Shown in pieces: positions 1 through 9,235 of a DNA stretch of 12,893 bases. A program made the translations under genes and the position numbers. The notes below the pieces were generated by a model. It worked only from the letters and a program-made list of their open reading frames with translations, made no database searches and was not told the DNA's origin. Position 1 is the first letter of the stretch. Each line of letters starts with the position of its first letter. Location of the stretch: assembly GCA_015499995.1 (NCBI GenBank), contig JADNRV010000795.1, positions 1 to 12,893 of the forward strand, in the 5' to 3' direction. Source of the stretch: Flammula alnicola (Eukaryota; Basidiomycota; Agaricomycetes; Agaricales; Strophariaceae).

Positions 1-50
1 CCAAATGAGCATCCTCCGCGATTTTTGCACCAGTTGTCCGACTTCGTGCC

Positions 51-934
51 ATGTTCTCCCTTACGAGAACCGCTGCAAAGCGGGTCTCTCGCCCTCTAAT
101 ACGCTCATTTGCTGAGGTTGTGACCCCCGACGCAAAAGCTGAGCCACCTTCCCCTCATGCTGTCCTTGCAGGACCTTCTCAACTGCGTCGGACTCGTGCA
201 CATCGAAAGTCCACGACCCCTCCTCCAGCTACCCCACCAAAGCCGCCTTCCAATGGGAAGGTGCCCGTCCGACAAGACCATGGACTGTATGCATTCTTCA
301 GGAAAAGAAAAAACAATCTCGCTGGAGAAGGCGGGTATGAAGTTGTTGAAACGCCAGAGGACGCCCAGTTACTCACTGGTAAGTCCGTTCCGACGCGTCA
401 TTGTCGATACTTTCCGTGACTCGAAATTTTAGGTAGAGCATGGGAAGCAGCAGAACTCCGCAACAAGAGTTTTAAGGATTTGCATATTCTGTGGTACGTA
501 GCCTTGAGAGAGAAGAATCTGCTGGCTACGCAGAAAGAAGAAGCCAGACGAATGGGTGTCAGCAATGCCGCCTTACAAGTCTCTATCGAGAAAGTCCGTC
601 ATGTAAGTCTTCACAAGTTCATAATACCCACCGTTGTCGCAATCCTGACCATTATCTCTAGTGTCGCAAAACCATGGCGCGAACCAAAGCAGTGTTGAAT
701 GAGCGGCGTTTAGCCTACGAAGGAGCTGTCCAGCTCGCACGTCAGCAATCTGAAGCCGAGATGCAGAAGTTTTCAGCGAAGCAGTACGAAGCGGAGGATA
801 AGGAAATTCTCAAATTCCAACGCGCTGTATTCAGAGAAGAGATGCGGGAAAAGGAGACGGCGGGACGAAGACGGGGCAGAGCCAAGCCTCGTAAGATTCG
901 TCGCCCGCATGCCATGATTGCTGCTCCAAGTTGA
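51..934 (+). CDS. MRPL4: Mitochondrial large-subunit ribosomal protein uL29m (MRPL4 / MRP-L47 family)
   Basis: Exons are 51-378, 433-602 and 662-934, giving 256 residues. The introns (379-432, 54 nt; 603-661, 59 nt) start GTAAGT and end TAG. The N-terminus is Arg/Ser/Ala-rich and free of acidic residues for about 20 residues ([16 protein letters not shown]), like a mitochondrial presequence, followed by a Pro-rich linker. The family core begins at [10 protein letters not shown] (about residue 77) and crosses both splice joins: [22 protein letters not shown] (about 110-131, first join at Gly110) and [19 protein letters not shown] (second join after His166). The core is uL29-like helical hairpin sequence. 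The C-terminal 90 residues are charged and helical and end in a basic stretch ([14 protein letters not shown]). The product should be part of the mitochondrial large ribosomal subunit near the tunnel exit (family knowledge). The ATG at 51 is the first in frame and sits on the presequence. The 3' end faces SDH6 161 bp away. Confidence 0.93.
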
Positions 935-1095
935 TCCTTCTAATGCACTACGCATTACCCAACCCCAGTGATATCTACCTTCGGGCATAAGGAAACGGTG
1001 TTGGGCAACGTCGGTCTCCCAGACCATGTCACCCATCCCATAACGCGTACCCAGCAATAATAGATCTATTGGTTCAATATACAGGTATTGAACTA

Positions 1096-1442
1096 TTACT
1101 TAGCAAATTTTTGCCGCTGCATTTCCCATTCCACCATTTTCTGAGATACAAAACAGTCTTTGACTCCGGGATCTTCATACAACTCGATTTGCCTTGCGCC
1201 TTTTCGCAGAAGATGTTCAATGAAGCTGACATTGCGAGGAGATACAGTAGAGGCATTTGTGTGGAAGTTATATCGGACAAAGAGACGAAACTTCGGACGG
1301 ACGGACTCGGGTTTTGTATTGGCCATCCGGAGTGCCCTAACGACGCAGAAAACTGAGTACAAGGACCAGTTATTGGTTGGTTCACTAACCGCCGATATAG
1401 CTTCAGTACATCTTTTTGCAGGCCCGATCTCGAAGGAGGCAT
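1096..1442 (-). CDS. SDH6: Succinate dehydrogenase assembly factor 1 (LYR-motif protein)
   Basis: Exons on the minus strand are 1442-1390 and 1336-1096, joined across a 53-nt intron (1337-1389, GTTAGT...TTAG), giving 97 residues. The splice rebuilds the LYR signature: QKDVLKLYRRALRMA, with the join inside Arg18. Downstream conserved pieces are RPKFRLFVRYNF, NVSFIEHLLRKGARQIELYE and DPGVKDC, in the order expected for SDHAF1/Sdh6. Proteins of this family sit in the mitochondrial matrix and, as LYR-motif partners of the Fe-S delivery machinery, help maturation of the iron-sulfur subunit Sdh2 of complex II (family knowledge). The length matches the small family size. Read without splicing, the first exon runs on for 122 codons and loses all downstream similarity, so a naive caller would get this gene wrong. 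The gene is convergent with MRPL4 and shares a 161 bp downstream spacer with it. Confidence 0.93.
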
Positions 1443-2484
1443 TATGGTTTGCCCGCGATGGCTGAGAAAGGAGGCCAGAGGCTAGTGCAGAGCGGAGGCA
1501 AATTTGATAATTCAGACGTTGTTACCAAACAACTCCCCTTGGGATGATGCGAAGCCAACGGCCTGCAGCCAAATTGAGCCAACCTGCAGCATGCTGTTTT
1601 AATCAAGTTTTAATTTAAATATGCCTGCTTATCCCCACTGGTCCCGATATCGTGAATGCGCATATGCCAAGAACATCGGACAACAATCTTACCTTTGCCA
1701 TGTATAAAGACTTAATTTAAAAATATCGTGTTCGCACATGCATATGGTTCACATGCAGACTTATTTAAATACTTTATGCCTGTCGAACCCTAGAGAATTC
1801 GCGAACCACAACACACGTCAAAGCTATCTCATCGCGGAATCGCCGCGTGCGCTCTGGTGATTCGGAGCTTGCGGTGGACATACTTATTATTATTGGCGTT
1901 TACTTCCTTGGCTTGATCAAGCCGTCAAGTCTGCCTTTTACATAAACCGATATACTGACCCTTTTTCTTTGTATTTATGAAAGGCTGAAACCGACTCAGG
2001 ACGCCAATGCCTCTAAATCATGATGCCCCACGCCGTTCTCGACAACTTGGAGACAAGCGGCCTAAGATCCCCTAATGGGGCCATAAAAGGGCCGCCTCTT
2101 GAATGGCAAGTTACGAGACGGTACACGTTGCCTGAGGAGTGAGTGGAAACTTCACAAGGGAAAACTACGCTGAGTTAGGTAAAGTATCTCCTCTCCAAAC
2201 TGCCCCCTCTGAGAAGGTCTCTTGGAGTGACTGACGGAATTAAGTATTATGAAAATTATTCTTCTTTCAACTATGTAACGAGACGGCGAGGTTTGGAGCG
2301 CCCAAAAAAGAAAGCCATCATGCATATTCATCTTCCCACCATTGCGGTGCAGGATTGGTCCCGCTTGCTCCAAGCTGTCATAAAAGACCACTGCCATGTT
2401 CTCGGTCTTCATTTCACTTCTTCGAAAGATCTCGCCCACTGAACAGCTAATTAGCTGCCCTTCCCCTCCTTTGACAAATTTACT
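1443..2484. other. A+T-rich 1.04 kb divergent intergenic region
   Basis: This lies between the start of SDH6 (minus) and the start of the membrane-protein gene (plus), so it should hold both promoters. I found no spliced coding potential, tRNA or transposon end. Visible elements are two ATTTAAAT palindromes (1613-1620 and 1763-1770), an imperfect direct repeat around AGCCAAC and CTGCAGC (about 1551-1570 and 1575-1592), two copies of CACATGCA (1735-1742 and 1750-1757), and a TATA-like CATAAAAG at 2082-2089 set in G+C-rich sequence. The CATAAAAG lies about 400 bp before the plus-strand start codon, so a long leader or an undetected upstream non-coding exon would be needed for it to serve that gene. 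None of these is an identified binding site. Confidence 0.5.
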
Positions 2485-3630
2485 ATGGTCCAAGCCGCTA
2501 CCCTGTTCGTTGATGACCAGGACAGCCAGATCCACTACCTCTGCCCCTCCCTGAGCCAACAGGTCTCAGGAACATACTACAATAACACATGGACCACGGT
2601 GCAGAGCGAAACGTGTGATAAAGGCTGGTTTGAGTATACGTTCTACGGTGAGTTACGTCGAGATGTATCACCAGGCTCTGCTGATGCTTGGACAACAGGC
2701 ACAGGTATTCATGTTGCCGCATCTATGGCCTCACCAGGCGCCAGCTACTCTGTAAAAATAGACGATGGATCGTATGAGCCTCAGTCAGGAAATGGCTCAT
2801 ATAATTCCCCCATCCTATCTGACGGCAAACACACCCTCACCTACGCAACGGGCTCTGTAAATACCTTCCCATCGTTCGACTACTTAACGGTGACGGCCGG
2901 AGCATCGTCTTCTCTGGAAGGGCAAACACTTGCCGTGGATGATTCAGATAAATCTGTTATTTACTCTGGAAGTTGGTCTAATAGCCCCCCGACCTCGATG
3001 ACCTTTGACCCTTCGACTTCGCTCTACGGTGACACAACTCATTGGAGCTCAACCGTTGGCGACTCCCTTCAGTTCCAATTCACAGGTGACTATTTTTGGA
3101 CACCCTAGGCATAGGATGATATCACTGACATTATCTATCTGCTAAATTTAGGCTCCTCGATATCCGTGTTCGGGATCGTAATGAATGTTTCTTCGACAGG
3201 CAATGTGACGGCGACTTACACCATTGACGGCATGTCGAAAGCTCAGTCAATACCTCAGGGAACGCTCAATTCTCTGCCTATGGTCAAACTTTTCCACGCG
3301 GACGTTCAACCCGGAGAACATACGCTTTCCCTCAACATCACTGACATCCAAGCACCTCGAGCCATCGGCATCGACTTTTTCGCCTACAATGCATCCTTCA
3401 ACAACATTGCGTCTACTTCGAGCACCGCAAGGGTGTCACACGCTTTGAATGCGGGGAGCAAAGTCGGCATTGCCTTTGGTGTATTGGCAGCCATCGCGTT
3501 ATTGGCCTCTCTATTCACTATCTTGTGGCGAAGGAATTTCCTCCGCAAGTCTAAGAACCGCAAATTCATGTTATCCGACGATTGTGAGCGACATCTTTCA
3601 GACTATCAAATCCAGACGCTAATACCATAG
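2485..3630 (+). CDS. Single-pass membrane protein with two beta-rich ectodomain repeats, function unknown
   Basis: Exons are 2485-2647, 2699-3085 and 3152-3630, giving 342 residues. Intron 1 (2648-2698, GTGAGT...ACAG) is 51 nt with no in-frame stop; intron 2 (3086-3151) is 66 nt. Two related segments follow one another, each opening with a VDD.D..I.Y motif (VDDQDSQIHY near residue 9; VDDSDKSVIY near residue 135). Each then has aromatic/Gly-rich strands (FEYTFYGTGIHVAAS; LQFQFTGSSISVFG) and a YSVKIDDG or YTIDGM strand, suggesting a duplicated beta-sandwich. At least six N-x-S/T sequons precede a hydrophobic segment at about 288-309 (VGIAFGVLAAIALLASLFTIL). Basic residues and a short tail follow (WRRNFLRKSKNRK), so the bulk is probably outside the cell. 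No signal peptide is visible at the chosen ATG. The protein may be inserted by its C-terminal anchor, or a 5' exon is missing. Similar architectures are common in Agaricomycetes without known function (recollection). Confidence 0.8.
2648..2698 (+). other. Stop-free, frame-preserving 51-nt intron
   Basis: It begins GTGAGT, ends ACAG, is a multiple of three and has no in-frame stop, so the reading frame is open whether or not it is spliced. Removal joins TFYG to TGIHVAAS. The matching segment of the second repeat reads QFTGSSISVFG with no insertion, which supports splicing. Retention would add 17 residues within a predicted strand region. Confidence 0.75.
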
Positions 3631-4096
3631 CTTACCCGGACAGCTGAGTCTGGTACTAGCAAATCGCCAAGACCTGCCTATACCTGGTAGATCTGTTATA
3701 TATTGCAAGAATTTGCTTGCCTCGCTCCTTTCTTTCTCTTATACCTGTTGGTGTACCAATTAGCTCCAGCTGGAGTCCTGGAGGCTGGCAGGCTTTGGGC
3801 AGGCTCTCGAGTCAGTTTCGTTCTTTTACCAGTTGTTGTCTGTACAGCGCTTTTTGTAAACTAAAACCAGAAAGAATTTTTCAAGGTCGCATGCGACTAT
3901 TGTACCGTATTAAAATATTTCACATTGCCAACCTGATTCCTTGAGCCGCGGTACGTATACTCCCAATAAGCGCCGTTAGGCCGGCCGCACCGACCCTTAC
4001 GTAATTGCACCTAACTTTGACGCTGCATGATGAAAGTTGGACTTGAATAGTACACAAGCCCCTCTGCCTACGCACGTCCTCCAAGATCCACCCGAG
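3631..4096. promoter_or_regulatory. Intergenic region with NDUFAF6 promoter
   Basis: This 466 bp holds the 3' flank of the membrane-protein gene and the promoter of the following gene. Close to the latter are a CCAAT box (3963-3967) and a perfect TTACGTAA palindrome (3997-4004), which matches bZIP/Yap-type binding sites, 93 bp before the start codon. A seven-codon upstream ORF follows at 4027. The only longer ORF here (3717-3944) has no recognisable protein character. The binding-site assignments are inference from short motifs. Confidence 0.4.
4027..4050 (+). promoter_or_regulatory. Seven-codon upstream ORF in the probable NDUFAF6 leader
   Basis: ATGATGAAAGTTGGACTTGA followed by ATAG reads as seven codons and a TAG stop, ending 46 nt before the chosen ATG at 4097. 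Two tandem ATGs open it. If the transcript starts upstream of 4027, ribosomes would meet it first and it could lower translation. The transcription start is not known, so it may instead lie outside the mRNA. Confidence 0.35.
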
Positions 4097-5317
4097 ATGA
4101 AGATTCGTGATAGTCTTATACTGGGTGACCAGGTGTATTCAAAGCTTATTACGTCCACTCATTCAATTCGCCGAAGGGGGCTTTCGACAAATGCTGCTCC
4201 GGGCCCTGCTCCGGGCCCAAGTGATCCTCACGCGTATTGCAGGGACTTCGTTCGAAAACATGACTACGACTCGTTCTTAAACTCGTACTTTTATCCTCGA
4301 TACGCGCAAAATGGCTACTTTGCTATCAAGGCTTTCTCTGTGGGTGGGCCTCTCCTATAGGACGCGACTGCGAGCTTAAATTCAACTTGCGGATAGACGG
4401 AGCTTGCTATGGTGCAAGATAACGTGTCAAACGCGATGATTGGGCAAATGAGGATGCAGTTCTGGAGAGACGCCGTGAAAGGGATCAGCGATGTGCGTGC
4501 AAATCCTTTCTTTTCTGGCGTTGAAGGCCGACTATGTTGTTCACCTAGGGTAGACCACCAAAGCACCCAATTGCTTTGGCGTTAGATGAATCATCGCAAA
4601 CCTCTAAGATATCTGCATATCATCTCAAGCGAATTGTGGATGCTAGGGTGGGTCACCTGAAGCCGACTCCACGCACGGAAGTTCTAATTTTGTATAGGAT
4701 GCAGAAATACAAACTTCGTCGTTCCTCACGGTAGACTCTCTAACATCGCATGCCGAGTCAACCTCAAGCACCGTCCTTTACCTCTTGCTTTCTCTGTTAT
4801 CACTACCCTCTTCAACTCTTTCCCATGCCGCGTCCCACCTTGGTACTGCTCAAACTTTCGCCACACTCTTGCGAGCTCTATCTTTCCATGCAAAACATGG
4901 GCGAATGGCGATCCCAGCGGAGATTACTGCCAAACACGGTGTGAGCCAAGAGGATGTTTTCCGGCACGGCCCTGACGCACGGGGGATTGAGGATGCGGTG
5001 TTTGAATTCGCTACTATCGCGCACGACCAGCTGAACACAGCGCGCGAGATGCTCGTAAACTCCGAAGGGTCGAATGGACGGGTGCCCGGAGAGGCCATGC
5101 CAGTGTTTCTGGCTGGGGTGCGTGTGATACGCGTTGTGACACCGGACGCATATGTCGCTGATTTCTCGGCATGCTGTTTGGTTTACAGGTCCCTGTGTCA
5201 AATTATCTCAAACGACTAGAAAAGGCTGGCTTTGACGCATTCGATGGCAAGCTGCAGCAGAGAGACGGCTTGCTCGCATGGCAGATGTGGTTGGCTAATT
5301 ACAAAAAGTGTTTCTAA
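4097..5317 (+). CDS. NDUFAF6: Complex I assembly factor NDUFAF6-like (squalene/phytoene synthase fold)
   Basis: Exons are 4097-4339, 4397-4492, 4549-4647, 4698-5117 and 5189-5317, giving 328 residues, close to the human protein's length. All introns (57, 56, 50 and 71 nt) are phase 0. Residues 1-31 contain an Arg cluster followed by GLST (SIRRRGLST), a likely mitochondrial presequence. The core starts at DPHAYCRDFVRKHDYDSF (about 43-60). It continues with YFYPRYAQNGYFAIKAF, QMRMQFWRDAV (98-108), GRPPKHPIALAL (about 114-125), LGTAQTFATLLRA (194-206) and RMAIPAEITAKHGVSQEDVF (215-234). Family members support assembly of respiratory complex I at the matrix side of the inner membrane. The fold is that of head-to-head prenyl synthases, but the Asp-rich catalytic motifs are not seen here, which argues against synthase activity. 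ATG 4097 is the first in-frame ATG; the frame stays open upstream only from non-ATG codons. Confidence 0.92.
4195..4218 (+). repeat. Two tandem 12-nt units encoding APGP-APGP
   Basis: The unit TGCTCCGGGCCC occurs twice in succession. It gives Ala-Pro-Gly-Pro twice (residues 34-41) between the presumed mitochondrial presequence and the start of the conserved domain. It keeps frame and looks like a recent slippage duplication in a linker. Confidence 0.85.
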
Positions 5318-5440
5318 GCGCTCCTTGGTAATTGGAATATTTAGATTAATTTCCACATTTGGTAGTCAAATAGCTAAAATAATTCAGCTCCGTCCGAATC
5401 TGGACCTAGTGCTTCTTGACTTTGACCACCACTGTGGCTT

Positions 5441-5571
5441 CACTCTACTCTCACTGTTTCCGTTCCCTCTCCATCCTGTCCGGCTCGCTATCCCACACGT
5501 TCTGCTCCCCCTTTCCTGACTCTCAGTATCCCGCTCCCCTTCTCTGCCCGTCATAACCGTGCATCCTCCCA
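5441..5571 (+). promoter_or_regulatory. Pyrimidine-rich promoter tract before the F-box-like gene
   Basis: The plus strand is strongly C/T-biased with few purines from about 5441 to the ATG at 5572, for example CCGTTCCCTCTCCATCC and GCTCCCCCTTTCC. CT-rich blocks just upstream of the start are typical of fungal core promoters and usually mark the transcription start. The whole spacer after NDUFAF6 is only 254 bp, so it also holds that gene's 3' end. Confidence 0.5.
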
Positions 5572-8500
5572 ATGGAACGTCTCTGTGGTCGGTCTATGCG
5601 CATTTTTCTCATGAATATGACTGACTCTCCCATGAAATATAGATGAAGTGCTTCAGCTAATCTTTTACGAGCTTGCCGACCCAAGCCCCTTGACACAAGT
5701 TTCGAAGCGCTTCCATACCTTTTCGCAAGATCCTTATGTTCGCGCACACTACTTTCTCATTCACTATGGGCCACTCGAGGCCATGTACCATGCGTTGGGG
5801 CGAGGGAAAGTTATCACTGAACGAGTTCTTGATGTATGTCGCCTGTTCTCTTTCCTGCTGTTCTGTGAGCTGCTTACCATCCTTTTGCCTCTCTTAGATC
5901 CTCTTAAGTAGCGGAGCCCATCTCTCTCGCTATCTCATTCAAATTGCAATACATCATTACTTCCACACCCAAACGCACTTCATAAAGACACCTTGGGTCC
6001 GAAACGTGCCACTGCGTGTCTTTGCCTATTTCCTGAAGCTCGCCGAGGAAAGATACGGAGACATCCCGCGCGGCAAAGTAAGCATATGTTCCTTCATGTC
6101 TCACAATGCTGACTCTTTTGAAGGGGGAAGATGATGGATCCTTGTTCGCAGCCTTCTTGAAGGAAAGCAGGCTGCCGCCTCTGATGAAATCTGTTACTTG
6201 GGAGACTATCAGAACGCTAATGGACACATATAACGTATGTATGTCCACTTGTTAAGGGATCTTTTGACATTCATTACATTTTTACGCAGTTTATTCCGTT
6301 CTCTAATAGGGTGAGCATGTATGGGCCTGCCGTAATATTGTGCAGGCTAACACTTCGCCCCTGACTATGCAGGATCCTATTATGTCCCAATTTCCTTTAG
6401 CATTGGCCATCGAACCACGACTACTTCCGTACGCAGTTACAAATGGGTTTTCCATGGATTACAAGGCAAATAAATCCAATTTGTGCAGTCTCCTGTTTCT
6501 GACGTGAGCAACTCCCATTCATTCAGTATCGTGATTTCGTATTTCGAAAAATGTTTGAACGGCCTGCTGTGTCGAGCGAAACTCGTGCCGATGACATTGC
6601 TGATAATGTGAGGGAATTATGTAAATTGGATCCTGCGTATGTCCCTGGACTTGGACTGTAGGCTCTAGCACTTTCTGATGTGATACTTTAGGATGTTTGT
6701 GAGCCGGACAGTGGCAGCTGAAGTCTGTATGGAGGCAAAGGTTAATGAGGTTGGATATGCTGCGTTAAAACAACTGGACAAGTCCGGCGCCCTTCGCTTT
6801 GAATTATCGTGAGTTTTCCCTATATATGCGCATGAACATATTAAAAATATATGCCAGAACTCTCGTCGAGGATTTGCTAGCGGTAATTTCTTCCTTAGAA
6901 TCAGTCTACACACGTGCTAATGCATTCGTTCGCGCGATCTAGACTTTCCTTACAACGCGGTCAATATGCAGTGTTAGTACTGCAGACATCCTTCTCCACC
7001 TATTCGCGGACTTCCCCTCCACGGATATTACAGTGCGCTTGGTTGTGCTTGTCGTAGTGTTCATTGCCTCCGATAATCTGCATATGACGCACACAGCCAT
7101 ACGTGCCAGGCTAGAAACTCTGGGCCTCACCCCAATAACACGAAGAGACGCTCTCAATGTTCTTGTCAATCCATTCGTAGAACGCTATAGCTCTGTTATC
7201 AACTTCGCACGGCACGAGATTGGTGTCAAAGACGATGGGTCGAAGGGGATGAGCAGTCATCAGATCCATAGCCTTGTCGAAGAGGTTGCTGCGAGATGCT
7301 TAGAGATCGCGTGCAAGGTATCTTCTAAATGGAATTCGTTTGTTCCAGAGGTCTGACGTCACTTGTCAGGGAAAACTTTTGAAGAGTCTCAACGAGGGAT
7401 TCCCTCACCTGAGGCACACAATCACCAAGCTGGCTCTCCAAAAGTATCAACTCGACCTCGAAGATGTGCCTTCTTGGGAAGACGGTTCAGATTGCCAATC
7501 ATATATTGCCAAGTTGTGTCGTGATTTCTTGCGCTATGGAGTTGGCGAAGTGCATGCGATAGAAAGTCTTTTACCTGAACAACCCAAAAAAGAGACAGCA
7601 AATCTTGAACATGCTGAATCTTCGAGGGATGGAGACAATACAGAGCACGTTACACCTTTTACTGAAAGTCCCGATTTGCAGAAGGACGAAAGCGCATCAG
7701 AATTGGTATGTAGCATTGTTTCCTGATTACCGGTCCGCACGCGTCAATCTAATATTCCTCTGATGGTCCATAGGGTGACATCTCGCAAGAATCTTTAACT
7801 ACGATGATACGCCAAGACGAACTCACGCCTGTTCGCTCACGAAGGAGAATCATGTACTCCTATGGACCTTCGGAGACATCAGGCAAATTCCGATATCCTC
7901 AGGGTTAGTGATTGCATTTGTTACATAGAAGTCCTTCCTTGACTCGATTGACAACAGATCCAGTGCACATCGGGAAATGGGTGAAATCATTCTTTGGTGC
8001 CAAAAGCAGCGTCACTGCAATCTTTATGACGCATGCCGTTATCAATGATAATTGCAGTGTACGTGGGTTTTACCGATTTCAACTACAGCTCAGGCTGAGA
8101 ACCGACAAACATAGATGCTTCACCACTACTTAATGCATGACGGCGGTAGTCCCTCCAATGGTCGTGTCCCGACTACATTCAAGCACTTCCAGTTGCTCGC
8201 GCGTCTCGGCCGAACACCGGTACGTGATGCCAGCCTTTTCGTCCGGAAAATACTTGACCGAAACTTTGCATCCAGAACTTCTACCTGTGGCATGACATCG
8301 AAGTTGGGGCAGAATTCTACTTCGACGAAGAGGAGTACATCTCTAGAACCGATGACGACATAGTATATTGGGTTCCACGTAAAGTGAAAATCGAGGCACC
8401 GCAAAGCACAGTATCTTTCTCTTCGGTGCACGGCCCGTCTTCGCGTATTAATAAGGGCAAGAAACGACCTCGACGGTCAGCTGCGGTGACGGTCCGGTCT

Positions 8501-8993
8501 TATGCGGTGCCTGATTCCGACGACGAAGCTATCGCTAGCGATCATTCCTTTGGGATCGACGATCAAGAAGAGAAGATGACGCGGAAGGAGACGAGTTTGC
8601 AACTGTGGATCAAGCATCTCAGCCTGTTGCTCAAAACTGAATCACGCAAGGTCAGTCATTATTTGTGAAGGATTCTTCAGTCAACCCATGCATTATTTTA
8701 CGACAGTATGCTGCAATGAAGAAACGGCTTGAGAGAGCTGCCAGCCCAGAATCGAAAGTTCGAGTACAGAAGGCATGTCTTCGTTTCGTTAACTAGGTGT
8801 TCCGCCCCTGACTCAGTTTGCTTTGATATAGAATGATTTCGTGAAATCTCTAACAACAAATCTTCGCACATTAAGGAAGATTGAATCGGAGAAATATCAC
8901 CTCGAGGACGTCGCGGAAGATTACTCTGACGACCAAGATGACGATGACTATATGTCCAGGCGGACGAAGAAGCGCAAGCCAACAAATGTCTAG
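5572..8993 (+). CDS. F-box-like, probably nuclear protein of unknown function (837 residues, 17 exons)
   Basis: Exons: 5572-5587, 5643-5833, 5898-6077, 6124-6234, 6290-6310, 6373-6465, 6527-6636, 6692-6808, 6858-6882, 6943-7317, 7370-7705, 7774-7903, 7958-8058, 8115-8219, 8276-8650, 8707-8772 and 8832-8993 (2514 nt, all phases closing). The N-terminus MERLCDEVLQLIFYELADPS with VSKRFHTFSQDP (residues 1-37) resembles an F-box, so SCF ubiquitin-ligase pairing is possible. Residues 70-413 are mostly helical and Leu-rich. A Ser/Glu-rich linker (about 465-560) precedes a compact, apparently conserved block: HIGKWVKSFFGAKSSVTAIF, MTHAVINDN, TFKHFQLLARLGRTP, WHDIEVGAEFYF (about 572-655). The C-terminus has a basic nuclear-signal-like KGKKRPRR (about 697-704), acidic patches, a charged helical region and a terminal RRTKKRKP. 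I know the sequence style from basidiomycete hypothetical proteins but no function. The least certain parts are exon 1 (donor GTCGGT) and the two GC-AG joins. Confidence 0.82.
6466..6526 (+). other. Apparent GC-AG intron (intron 6)
   Basis: The join GATTACAAG | GCAAAT ... CATTCAG | TATCGTGAT keeps the frame (MDYK-YRDFVFRKMFERP) across a 61-nt intron. GT donors nearby fail on frame or size. The exception is GTTACA at 6436, which would drop ten residues (VTNGFSMDYK). The exon side AAG and +5/+6 AT partly fit the GC-AG consensus. Confidence 0.7.
8773..8831 (+). other. Second apparent GC-AG intron (intron 16)
   Basis: The join CAGAAG | GCATGT ... GATATAG | AATGATTTC gives a 59-nt intron within the charged C-terminal helix. 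An alternative GT donor (GTACAG at 8764) is also in frame and would remove only Val-Gln-Lys. The call is therefore less secure than intron 6. Reading through meets a TAG stop at once, so an intron must be present. Confidence 0.5.
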
Positions 8994-9235
8994 CTCAGTG
9001 GTCCACTCTTTTTTACCGTCTACATTCCCAGGGACTATTTAGTTTAGTCATCCGCACACAACTTACGACATTCATTCATTGCTTTGGAGGACTTCATACT
9101 TTAACTCATTAAACTCATTTTTATTGCATCGTTACAAGCATTATGTAGCAGTTACATGCTCCTCCCCATTCCCATTCCAATCCAATTATGCCGACAAGAA
9201 ACATACACGAAATGCCTGGCTAATCCCTAATGACT
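8994..9235. other. Shared 3' spacer between convergent genes
   Basis: The 242 bp between the F-box-like gene stop and the transporter stop is A/T-rich, with ATTAAACTCATTTTTATT near 9107-9124, and holds no coding exon I can support. Both transcripts must end here, so their 3' UTRs may overlap. Confidence 0.5.

Noticed and set aside
773..1057. 94-codon minus-strand ORF
   Set aside because: It overlaps the well-supported last exon of MRPL4 on the other strand and has no family features.
3717..3944. 75-codon plus-strand ORF between genes
   Set aside because: Composition is unlike a protein, it has no splice-consistent extension and no family resemblance, and it overlaps the expected 3' flank.
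4097..5317. Squalene or phytoene synthase (carotenoid/sterol enzyme)
   Set aside because: The fold is shared, but the Asp-rich catalytic motifs are not visible, a mitochondrial presequence is likely, and the motif series fits NDUFAF6.
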